Shown: piece after piece, positions 30,757-40,965 of the stretch | Layout of the letters: every line of letters starts with the position of its first letter | Position numbering within the stretch: position 1 is the stretch's first letter | Assembly: GCA_029298735.1 (NCBI GenBank) | Contig: JANSLP010000218.1 | Location: forward strand, 1-56,007 | DNA: 56,007 nt | Direction: 5' to 3' | DNA from: Ophiostoma sp. CBS 140.51 | Taxonomy: Eukaryota > Ascomycota > Sordariomycetes > Ophiostomatales > Ophiostomataceae | Notes under the pieces: generated by a model | Seen by the model: the letters and a program-made list of their open reading frames with translations, nothing else | Database searches by the model: none | Told to the model about the DNA's origin: nothing | Translations under genes and position numbers: made by a program

Positions 30757-31891
30757 TCAGTCCTTACACAGATCCCGGCCATTATCCTCTGCAAATAACC
30801 TCCATATACTACGGAAATCCTTACCTTTGCACTTGTCGTGCGAGGCTGCCATCTCGTAAAAATCAGAGACAACGCTCCCTAGCAGAGACTTGGCTCTAAC
30901 TCTCTCACCGTGCTCTAGGGCCATATCCAACACACCTTTGGCCATCTCAGTGGTGAATCCAGCCGCAAAATCACGCGCTGAAGAAGCGCTTGCCGAAACA
31001 CCACGGACAGGGTTCTGCTCAGTACAGTTGTAGCAGGCGCCAGTTGATACCGAGATTACACTGGCGAGCTTGGCGGGGTCGAGTCCAGATCGAAGACCAA
31101 TGTTCATGGCCTCACACGTGCCAATCATTGTGATGCAGGAGAGGTAGTTGTTGATCTGCTTGGTGGCCAGACCAGAGCTGACGAGCCCGCAGTGGAAGAT
31201 GTTCTCTGGCATTCCCATGAGAGACAAAATTGGTCGAGCATCGTCGAAAAGTGCAGGCGTATTGGTACCAACCATAAAGGACAATGTACCGGCATTCGCT
31301 CCATTGACGCCGCCCGAGACAGGAGCGTCGATAAAATTGTATTCCGCATTGTTGGCTTTGGCTGCATCTGTTACAGCCTGAGAAGTTCGAAGAGATGTGT
31401 CAATGTCGATGGTAGAGCAGTCGATAAAGAGCCTTTTGCTGGAAGGTAAGGGCGACTCCACGCTTAAAGACAGTAGCCCCGTCTCTGCGTTGGTGAAGAC
31501 GTCCCACACATGTGTCCCTTTTGGCAACATGGTGAAAATAACGTCCTGTGAGAAGATGAAAACGGTCAGAAAATCGAAAACAATTCTTACAACAGCTCTC
31601 CTATGTTGCTAGATCAAGAAAATTTCCATCAACTGGCAATCTTACACTCTGCTCAGCAACTTCCTTTGGTGTAGTGGCGACTGTGACAGGTCCGGGTGCC
31701 TGTTTCAGCCACTGGTAAAGCCGGTCTTTGTTGATTTCACAAACAGAAAGTGTGGCGTTTGGAGGCAGCTTGGCCCTCAAATTGTTGGCCATGCCCCAGC
31801 CCATGACACCGATACCAATGAATCCATAACGTCTTGGGCTGACAGCACTCGGCCGAGTCGTGTCAAGGGTCGTGCCAGATGCTGCGTCCAT
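30757..31891 (-). CDS. 3-hydroxyisobutyrate dehydrogenase-type beta-hydroxyacid dehydrogenase 2, 344 aa
   Basis: Two exons: 31646-31891 and 30757-31545 (100-nt intron, phase 0), joining AEQS|DVIFTMLPKG. Dinucleotide signature YGFIGIGVMGWGMA at about residues 22-35, substrate motif DAPVSGG, and catalytic Lys in LATKQINNYLS. Same family as the enzyme at 19291-20428: both share NPV.GV, the INNYLS core and the intron just before the (V/F)TMLP strand, but this copy lacks the intron inside the first glycine motif. It is probably cytosolic; the first 20 residues are hydrophilic rather than a clear mitochondrial presequence. It marks the right edge of the cluster. A CCCCACA motif is 193 bases upstream. 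Confidence 0.88.
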
Positions 31892-33133
31892 CGTTCAGAG
31901 TATGTTGTGTTCCGACCGGGAGCAAAGTTGTGTCCGTGGAACAGATTGCAGATTACCAGGGACGAATTCGCTTTTTTGACGGCTGCTGACATGATTATTA
32001 CTACAAGAGGAGGCGGGTGGTTTGGAGAACACAGCGAATACAAGTTGGGGAAGACAACAGAGGGTGTGTGGAGGCCATTGCTACCCCACAGACAAGAAGA
32101 GATGATGGGGCTAGGGATGGGGGTCGCTTTGCTTTCCAGCAGCTAGCTTGGCACGGATGGTAGAAATTGGGAATCATTTGTGCTATTGTGCATTTTTTTT
32201 TGTTGTTATTGGATGGGCTAGGCGTGCGGGGAGAAATGGTATCCCGTGATAATTACCACAACCACATCACACGACGGACGACTTCTCCCTTGCATGCCAA
32301 TTCGTTTGCTTTGCAAATGAGTGTTCCTCGATGCTGTAAAGCATGCTTCGGTACGACGTACAACACATCTTTCGTTTCCAGAAATGTAGGAAGACGTGGA
32401 CATTATGTTTCTACGAAAACAAAATATTCAGCTTCAGCTGTTCAACCTTCGTGGTTGGTTCAATATGACAAGATTCGAAGTGCAAGTGCCAGAAATTATG
32501 ACTGTTTTCGCAGCCACCACAGTGGGTGCGGGGACATGGCGCCACCAGTACGCTTTGGTCCTTAGTTGGCTGTTGAACCACACTCGACCACAGCTGTGCA
32601 TCAATCCGCCAACCACATCCCACAGACTCGTTCCCGCCATTTTCATCTCGACAAGGTCAACCACGGTTCCACGGCTCACGACCGCCTTTATTCCACCCGC
32701 TGCTGCAGACTGAGGAATATTACCTGCCGGAAAGAGCACTAAAGACTCGTGCATGCGACGTGCCCCTCTCGTACAGGGTCACAATGGCAAGGGAAGCTGG
32801 GCGGGAAGCATCTATTTCTGTCCGGCATTTCATATCGGGGCCTTTTTTTTTTGTGTGCATGTGCGTGCAGTGTTGTGCTTTCTCGTAGCAGTCTTCCCGT
32901 GGTAGGCGTTGTCGACTGTTGGGTACGCAAGAGACCCGTTGACGAAATACATAAGTATATCTGTTTCGCATTTTCAGACCACCAGGCGCTGTCGCGAATT
33001 CGGCCAGTCTTTCCAGCTCAAAATAAAGACAATATTCCAACTACAGTATCATCACGAATTACACATTGATCGAGGCACTTGCTCTGGCTGTTTGATATTG
33101 CTCCGCTTTCACGCTTTCACGCTACTGCTCAAC
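31892..33133. promoter_or_regulatory. Large divergent intergenic region at right edge of cluster
   Basis: 1.24 kb between hydroxyacid dehydrogenase 2 and the acetate-transporter-family gene. Contains one CCCCACA motif near the dehydrogenase. Short ORFs here show no recognisable domain. No RNA gene seen. Confidence 0.45.
32084..32090 (+). promoter_or_regulatory. CCCCACA motif upstream of hydroxyacid dehydrogenase 2
   Basis: ACCCCACAGA, 193 bases upstream of the start. This is the rightmost copy of the cluster set. Confidence 0.5.
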
Positions 33134-34216
33134 ATGGCTGGCAGCGACGTCAATTCAGGGCCTGGAGTCCTCTTAGTAGGCGACGAGGAGAAGGGTCTTA
33201 ACCGCACAACGACGGCCGTGACCATGTCGCCTGAAATGTTTGAAAGGGTATGTCTCTCTTGTTATTTTGGATTTTTGATCATTGTGTCTTTTTTTTTTTC
33301 GGCACACTGTATAAAAAACCTTTGACACGTTCACTAACACCTTTTAGCTGTATCTCACACCGAAAGTTCCTCATGTTGGGGACTACAACAGGCGTTTCGC
33401 CAACCCCACGGCCCTTGGATTTGTCGGGTAGGCCCACTCCAAAACAAAGAAAACAGAACAGAAAACAAGACAGAAAAACACCTCTAATATTTTTTCTTGT
33501 TTACTAACGGTCAAGGTTCGTCATTTCAACTTTCACGTTTGCCATGGTCCTCATGGGCTGGGGCGGCGCCGAAGGGTTCTCACCTGTCGTGTAAGTTCTA
33601 GTTATCCACCCAAAGAACCATTTACAACGTTTTTTTCTTTTCCATCTAACATCACAGGGGCATATTTTTCTTTGTAGGGCCGGTGCTGCTCGTATTCTCC
33701 ATGGTCTTTGAATGGATCATGGGCAATTTCTTCCCCATGATGGTCATGGGTCTCTTTGCCGTCTTCTGGCTGTCTTTTGGCGTCCTTCAGCTGCCGACGC
33801 TACAGTTGGGGGCAGCTTATGTCACCTCAGCCGACGCGACTGGCACAACATCGCCCGCCTACAACGCCGTCATAGCCCTCTACCTAATTGTCTGGGGATT
33901 CGCGCTCTTCACCTTCTTTATTTTTACGACCATGATCAACGCCGTCTTTTCGGCAATTTTCCTGCTTGTCAGTGTGGCCTGCTGGGTGCTGTCTGGTGCC
34001 TACTGGAAAGTCTCGAACGGCGACTACACGACAGCCGGTCATCTTCAAAAGGCTGGCGGCGCGTTGCTCTTCGTGGTGGCCGCCCTGGGTTGGTACATGA
34101 CTTTTCTAATAATGGCTGGCGAGATGCGCATGAAGATTAAGCTTCCCGTGGGCGACCTGAGCCACTTCTGGCCGAGCACCGATGTCGACCTGGCCGCGCA
34201 AGACAAGAACGACTAG
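33134..34216 (+). CDS. GPR1/FUN34/YaaH (acetate transporter) family protein, 275 aa
   Basis: Four exons: 33134-33247, 33348-33427, 33516-33590 and 33658-34216; introns of 100, 88 and 67 nt, joined length 828 nt. Six hydrophobic segments from about residue 65 to 245, and the C-terminal signature SHFWPSTDVDL found in this family. A short polar N-terminus carries LYLTPKVPHVGDYNRRFANP before the first helix. Family members (Ady2/Ato proteins) carry acetate and ammonium or act as acetate sensors in the plasma membrane. The usual NPAPLGL motif reads NPTALGF here, so transport specificity may differ. It lies outside the CCCCACA-bearing cluster. Confidence 0.87.
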
Positions 34217-35898
34217 GTGGAGGGCAGCCTTTGCTGGAAGAGGATCTCATGTGGACTCGGCAGTTGTGGTGCGTAACAGACCCGCCTGTCGCCGGGTCAT
34301 GTCAGCGTGGTAATGGTGTGCAGCATTAAGTTGTGTTGTGGGAGAAATGGCATGTATTCGAGAAAATGAGGAAAGGAGTCAAGAACGTGGCAAGTCGAGA
34401 CACCAGGACCGACGTATTATATCACGTGATTGATTTGTGGGTCCTACAGGAACACAGGATAGTTGAGCTCTGGGAATGAGATTTTAGTTGCGAGGTATAT
34501 CGTATGCCTGTAATTTGTGAATCCTCACGCTCCACCCCAAACAGTTTGCAGCCTTAAATCTTCATCAAAAATGCAGTCCAATAAGCGACGAGCGCCATTT
34601 TTTCTTTCGATTTGTGGTATTGGTTATGGGAACAGTCATTGTCGTGGTTGGTTTCGGCTACTAAAGTTCATGAACACACGCCGTCCAAATAGCAAGTTGT
34701 GCCGCCACAATTTTAGTGTACTTTTTTGTTGAACAAATCAGCCATTGAAACAACGAAGAGCGTTTTCCCGCCTTTTCTTCGTACAACATGTCTTTTTTTC
34801 ATGTCTTTAGTGGACGACTCTTTTGAATGTGCTACTCGAAATTATTCTGACTTGTTGTTATCCGCCTTTCTCAGTCAGTCCTGACTATTGGCGACTAGCT
34901 AGACAGAACCCTCTGGGGAATAAACTGTCACAGAACTATGTGGTATGTTGTGTGCGAAATTCAATGAGATACATAGTATGCCGTAGCAAATAGCCCCCTA
35001 TTTCTATCCTTCCGAAAAGTTCGTCATTAGTACCACTTTCCCACTGAAGATCCGGTTGTGTTAGCCCTTAGACCTGGACCAAAGGGCCCGACTTATCCTG
35101 CCGCTGAAGGCGGTGCACCAAGCCGACTTCTCCACTGCACAGGGGCGACAGCCGCAACGTCGACAGGTCGGGGTACGAATTTATTGGCCAAATAAAATTC
35201 GCAAGTTAAGAAAAAAAACCCTGGCAGGGATCGAACCCGCTACCAATCAAGGAATACCCAGCGCCTTAACCACTGCGCCACAGGGGTCTTACGACGTAAA
35301 AGAAAAAAAAGTAAGTTTTGGTTTGATTTATTTAGAATATATATTTCTTCCGTTAGAAAATAAATTACAAGAAAATGTTTCCAAATTAAGCAACGTATTC
35401 TTTTCCAACTCCAAATTAAACACGTCCTATTGCCAAATAAGATAAACTGCAACGGCAGCTTTGGAAAATATGACACAACAAGAACGAGACGACGAGAAGA
35501 CTGTATGATCCTTATCGAAGAGATGTTCTTTACGAAGACATCTTGAATTCACCGACAGACTCAATCACTAAAATAACACTAAAACATCAGTCATCAGGAC
35601 TGGTTCATAAAATGTAGTGTAAAAGAAAATATGTACATCGCTGACCGGCAGTGGCCCCTCAAGGGCTTCGCCGGTCCTGTAAAATTCATGCTCTATGGTA
35701 GTGCTGTGTCTATGCAGTGCGCCGGCTGTCCATTCTTCCAGCGCGCACGTGTGGTTTCGTGTTCTAATGTTTGATCTATGACTTTTTTCTCTATGCCCCA
35801 TGGGGTATTGTTGAAATATGATTGTCGTCGTGAGTCGACAAACAGAAAAGCAGCAGGTGAGTAACACAAGAGAGGAGATACGGGAGATGAGGAAGACA
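34217..35898. other. Long intergenic region with tRNA-like unit
   Basis: About 1.7 kb. Mostly AT-rich, with a GC-richer island at about 35050-35170 next to the tRNA-like sequence at 35217-35288. No protein gene could be supported. Confidence 0.5.
35217..35288 (-). tRNA. tRNA-like sequence (degenerate tRNA, tRNA pseudogene or SINE head)
   Basis: Minus strand. A box A-like TGGCGCAGTGG and a box B GGTTCGATCCC are present. The D-stem (GCGC/GCGC), the T-arm (GCGGG/CCTGC, one G-U pair) and most of the acceptor stem (CCCTG/CAGGG) pair. A run of eight T follows directly and would terminate Pol III. I could not fold a five-pair anticodon stem or assign an anticodon, and the acceptor has a mismatch, so a functional tRNA is doubtful. 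The adjoining GC-rich island at 35050-35170 could be the body of a tRNA-derived SINE. Confidence 0.5.
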
Positions 35899-37192
35899 TT
35901 ACTCGGCCCACTTCATGGCGCCAGGCACGTTCGGGTCCGGGACGACGTACTTGCACGTCTTCCAGGTGGACCAGAGTTGGCCCATGAACGAGCGCGTCTC
36001 CTTGTGGAGCAGGTTGCCCAGAAGAGGGCGGATGGCAGCGGTAGCCTCCTCCTGCTTGTAGAAGGGGATGCGGGGGAAGAGATGGTGGACAACGTGGGTG
36101 TCGATGATGTTGTGGAAGAGGAAACGGCCGACCCAGCTAAAGTCACGGTCGACAGTGGCAAGGGCACCCTTGACATAGGTCCAGCTCTCGGCGTCGTAGT
36201 GGTGAACCTCGGGGTGGTTGTGGTGGAGGTAAGTGATGGCGACTGCGGGTGAGTTAGTAAGAATAAAAAACGAAAAGAAAAACGATGATACAAGACAGTT
36301 GGGGAGACATACTCAGCCAGTGGTGAACCCACATGTAGGGCACAATGTACATGAGGAAGACAGTCGACCAGCCGACGTAGGTCGATGCAAAGTACAGCAC
36401 GCTGCCCATCAGGATCAGGCCAAGGTCGGACAGGGCAATGAAGACGGCCTCGCTGGGACGGAAGACGGCGCTGGTGGGCTCAAAGTGGCTCAAGCGGTAC
36501 CAGGGAGCATTCTCACGCTGCTTGCTGTCGTTACCGGCCGAGAGGTTGAACAGCAGGTACATCTGCCAACCGGCGACCTGGTGGGCAATCAGCTGCAGCA
36601 CCTGGGCCAGAGGAGCGTCCTCGACTAGCTCAGGGTCCAGCCAGAGCGTGGCGAAGCTGGGCTTCATCTCGCTGGTGGGCGTGGTGCGTGGCACAAAGAC
36701 CATGTCCTTCTCCATGTGGCCCGTGAAGCGGTGGTGGCGGTGGTGCGAGTACTTCCACGAGAAGTAGGGCACCATCAGACTCGAGTGCAGGACCCAGCCG
36801 ACAACGTCGTTGAGCACACCGTGCGGCGAGAAGGCGCCGTGGCCAGCCTCGTGGCCGAGAATCCAGACGCCCGTTAGCACGAGGCCCTGGGCAAAGCCGT
36901 AGGTAATCCACGCACCAGTGCGCAACAGCGTGTTCTCGATGCTGGGGATGTAGGCAAGCGCGGCCCAGCCGAGCGCAAAGGCCATGGCGTAGTCGCGGAC
37001 GACGTAGGCCATAGAGTGGAGCGTCGACGACTCGAAGCAGTGCGCGGGGATGGCATCACGGATGGTCTTGATGTCGGGGAACTCCTGGGGTGCATTGACG
37101 GCCACGAAGGTATCGGCCTTCTCCTTGGTGCCCACAGGGCTGGCACGACGGCTGGGCTGTCTCGAAGAGACGGATGAGGATACGGCAGACAT
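35899..37192 (-). CDS. Membrane fatty acid desaturase, delta-12 (oleate) type, 407 aa
   Basis: Two exons: 36313-37192 and 35899-36242 (70-nt intron), joining HHWL|IAITYLHHNHP; joined length 1224 nt. All three histidine boxes are present: HEAGH (114-118), HHRHH (150-154) and HVVHH (343-347), with hydrophobic segments between them. The substrate-region phrase IPAHCFE and the box context fit the fungal microsomal delta-12 oleate desaturase, which makes linoleate in the ER; a delta-15 or bifunctional enzyme cannot be excluded. The frame stays open upstream into a pyrimidine-rich leader, but the N-terminus starting MSAVSSSVSSRQPSRR is the plausible one. Confidence 0.88.
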
Positions 37193-38936
37193 GGCGGGGT
37201 GTGGGTTGGAAGACAGAGGAGGATTGTCGAGTACGTACGTTGGTCGGGGAAGGAAGAGGGGAGAGGGAAGGAGGGAAGCAGTGAAGGAGAGAGAGAACAA
37301 GAAAGGGAAAGAGACAAAAAACACTTTCGAAATTGGTCTACACCGCACTTTATTTTTCTTTTCCCCACGAAGACACCTGGCCTGCCAATGCTGAAGAGAT
37401 TTTCCCACGCCTTCTGGGGCAGTTTCTTCGTGCCCCTTGCCGTCTAGAACGGAGCCAACCATAACGACCAGGCGAGGAAAAAAGCTCAAAAAAGTGAAGA
37501 AAAAAGAGCGGGAAAGGAGCAGGAGACGAGAAACGTACCAAAAGGACAGAGAGACCGCCAAGCCCCCCCCCCCCCACTGTGTCTAGCCAGACCACAGCCG
37601 TATTCCACAAGCAGGGGGCAGCCGCAGTTCGGGTCTCTCTGCGAACAATGTGGGAAAAAAGCAAAGAAAGGCAAAGAAAAGCAAGACCTTGAGACTTCGG
37701 CTCAGCCGCTCTTTTGGGCAGGCGAAGACGGACACGTACTACTGTCCCTGGATCTAGCCCTTCTGCCAGAATCTAAATCGAAGACAGACGGTTGGCGGTT
37801 TCCTATTGTGGAACACGTCCCAACAATTCGCTTGTTTTGACTGGTCAATGCGGGTTTTAAGATGGGTTTAAGATTGCACTAATACCTTTTCCGCGCTGTT
37901 GTGGGCCGGCTGCCCCTGGAGGACCCCTAAAACAACAACAAAAAAGGTGGGAGAAAAAAATTGAGGGCGATAACGATAAGGGAAAAGGGGACAGAAAACT
38001 CTGCTGGCCTGTGAAAACGTCAAAAAGCCAGAAAACGGTGGGAATCAACGCAAACGCTTGGCCTGGATAGGGAAAGGTCTCGCCGGCTCTGGCCCTAGAG
38101 GCAGGCTAACATCGCTCTAGAGGCAGCCTTAAGGCCAGGAAAGAGCCTAGAGGCCTTGCTAGAGCCTGGCTAGAGTCCCCTGAAAGGCCCAAGACTGGCC
38201 GTTTCCGCCAGGGTTGACAGGTGAAAGACACTTGCGAGATTGCATCCATTAGTCCTAATCGAAGCCTCGACGCCTCGTCGGCCATCAGATAGCATGCGCG
38301 TGCTCTGCATGTGAAGTGTGGCGGCCTGTTGATGAGAGAAAACACAAGATTCTGTTCACTCTGTACACAGTAGACGTGTTGATATTGGCGTCCAGATTAA
38401 AGTGTGGCGTGTGATAAAGATAATCCGCATGCAGAATGCCGTGTCGTTGATCTTTTCTCGTATCTGCTATCGCTTCTGATGCGCACTACCAATCATTTGC
38501 GTGCAGGATCTTGCAAAGAAAGTGTAATTTGTACGCTGGCCCAGCGTCACCGCAAAGTTGGGGTGTCTAGAAGAGTAGAGCTTGTCCAAAGAGCCGCACT
38601 GCGATGAATCTACGATAACAATTTTTAGCTGGCACAGAACAGCGTTTGTCAGAACGTCGCATTGAAGACACCACAGGGTCGCAGCGGAGGTTTTGTTGAG
38701 GTAGTGTTGGACTGTAGTCATATTGTCATTGAACGGCCCTTTCGGCAGAAAGCATTTCGAGGAAGCTGGTTTGAATGACTAACTTGAATTGAACAACGTA
38801 TTACAACGCACAGTAACATACGTCGTACAAGTAGAGCACACTGCAAGCCATAAGACATCCCCTTTCGTCACCTGAAACTTCACTTTATTGCCACGCATCC
38901 CATCGCCACAAATAGATTTGTCCAGCCCCGATTGGC
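37193..38936. other. Long leader/promoter of desaturase and spacer with short CTAGAGG repeats
   Basis: About 1.74 kb. Next to the desaturase is a purine-rich (plus-strand) leader. There is a run of 13 C at 37563-37575 and a patch of repeated CTAGAG/CTAGAGG(C/T) words at about 38093-38176. No gene supported. Confidence 0.5.
38093..38176. repeat. Short interspersed CTAGAGGC-type repeats
   Basis: Within about 85 bases CTAGAGGC occurs three times, with GCTAGAGCC and GCTAGAGTC variants alongside several AGGCC/GGCCT words. Origin unknown; possibly a decayed minisatellite. Confidence 0.5.
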
Positions 38937-40965
38937 CTAGACAGGTGTAAAGGTGGCCCGCTCCGTGATAACACCGACTTCTTCCTTACCAACGCCCGTG
39001 GTCGTGCTCTTCTTGCCATTGGTACTAACCTCACTGAGGCGGCGGCCGATCTTGTCGTGCTCGGCATCCCAGGTGGGTAGCTCATCGACTGGGACTTGCA
39101 CTAAATTGTTTGTCTGAGCACCGTCGTCCAAAACGACAATCTCCTGACGGAGGCGGTAGCCGCGGAGGACGGGAATCCAGTATACCCAGGCCCAGTAGTA
39201 GAGGCCGCAAGCGACGACTAGACCAATGCCAGTGAGCAGGTAGGTGGCATAAAAGAAGCTGACATCGCCGGCGTAGATGCCACCCTTGGGCGGGTACCAG
39301 GGCATGACAATGGAGTAGAGGTTGACGAGAATGTTGAAGATGGCAGCCACGTGCCATGCCTTGAAGACGGGTTGCGGCAGGTTGGCACGAGAGCGCCGCC
39401 AGCGCACAATGTAGAGACCAACACCCATCAGCAGAGCGAAGATGGACGCAGGATACACCTTGGTATCGACGACTGGAGGCAGTGGTTAGAGAAGTACTCA
39501 ACATTAGCAAATCAAGTTGTATAAAGCGGCAAGGGCTCACCAAAGTTAAAGGCATCACCGGCGGGCGGTGCCAGGATCATGATAATGGTCAGACCATAGG
39601 CAACCGAGTAGGGACCGAGAGGCGTGCCAAAGGGACGGGTCGACGACCAGAAGCGAGGGAAGGGTAGCACACCCTGGCGACCACACTCACGGACGACACG
39701 GGACTGGCCCAGCAGAACGGCCACAAGGTTACCAAACGAGCTGAGGGCGATCAAGACGTTGAGACCGCGCACGGCATGGCTGTCGCCAAAAACAGCCTGG
39801 AAGAAGAGGCTGGCGGCGACCTGGCTGGAGGCGACGAGCGAGGCCTTAGGCACGGCGGCAAAGTAGGCAATGTTGGCAAAGATGTAGAGGATAGCAACGA
39901 TAATCAAGGCAATAAAGGCATTGCGGCGTAGCTGCTTGATGGGGCTGTTGATCTCGTTGACAACGTTAAAGGCATTGGCGTAGCCCGAGTAGGAAAAGAT
40001 GATCTTGTACAGAGCGTTTGTCACGCCATATGCGGTGGCAGCTCCTTCAAATGGCTTGACAAAGTTGATGTGGGGGTCGGGGACGCGTGTATGGCCGCCA
40101 AGAACAACAAGACCTGTGATGGCGATGAAGGTGAGCGTGATGACCTTGATGATGCCGATGGTGTTGGACAGGTAGTACGACGTCTTGGTGTGGAATGCCA
40201 CAACTAAGCCAAACAGTCAGTTCCATCTCGAATCAAATCAAACGAAGAGCTGGCACCAGCTCAAGGCACAAAGTACTTACGAATAAATGCCACAGAGTAG
40301 CCGGCCAGAGCCACTCCCTTGAGCTGCCAGTTGGTTGGCGTGTGGCCATTGGCCTTGAACAGGTACTGAGCGAGCACGATTGAGTTGCTGCTGCTAAACG
40401 ACAGCACGACCGTCTGGAAGGCAAAGGCCACAGGGAAGAGGAAGCGAGGACGCGGGTAGGCCTGCTCGAGGTAGACAGTTTCGGCACCCGAGCGGTTGGG
40501 GAAATAGGCAGCAAACTCAAGGTATACGGCCAGAGACGAGAGAGACATGAAAAAGCCAATAACCCAGAAGATCATGCTCAAGCCCACAGAGCCGGTGCCA
40601 CTGAGGATAGATGAGGCTGGAGACGTTAGTAGGCGATATAACATTTAGTAAGACATACGCCGGCGACAGGACTCACGAGTAGCAAAAATTCCCGTGCCTA
40701 TGGACATGCTAACGTTGAGGAATATGATGGTCACGGGACCGACAGAGTATCCAAGAGGAGAGTGCTGCTCGACGGGTGCACCAGTGGCCTCCTGGTAAGA
40801 AGGGAGTGAGTTGTTGCCGCCCTTTTCGTGGATGTACGTGAGGCCGCCATCAGTGATCTCGTCCGGGCCACTGCTCTCGCCGGAGTCGATGTTGCTGGTG
40901 CTTTTGGTGGCCCCATTGTCGCTGCCGCCGAAGCGACTGACGGTGTTTCGGAAGACGGAAGCCAT
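38937..40965 (-). CDS. APC-family permease, high-affinity methionine permease (MUP)-like, 607 aa
   Basis: Four exons: 40677-40965, 40281-40616, 39541-40203 and 38937-39472; introns of 60, 77 and 68 nt, joined length 1824 nt. A polar N-terminal tail of about 70 residues is followed by about 12 hydrophobic helices. The splices restore SIGTGIFAT|PSSILSGTGSVGLS, the first-helix motif of the yeast Mup1/Mup3 and LAT-like branch. IIFSYSGYANAFNVVNEI is also characteristic of that branch. Predicted to import methionine or related neutral or sulfur amino acids at the plasma membrane; substrate not proven by sequence. The C-terminal tail is acidic with Lys residues, a likely ubiquitin-controlled region. 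Confidence 0.82.
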
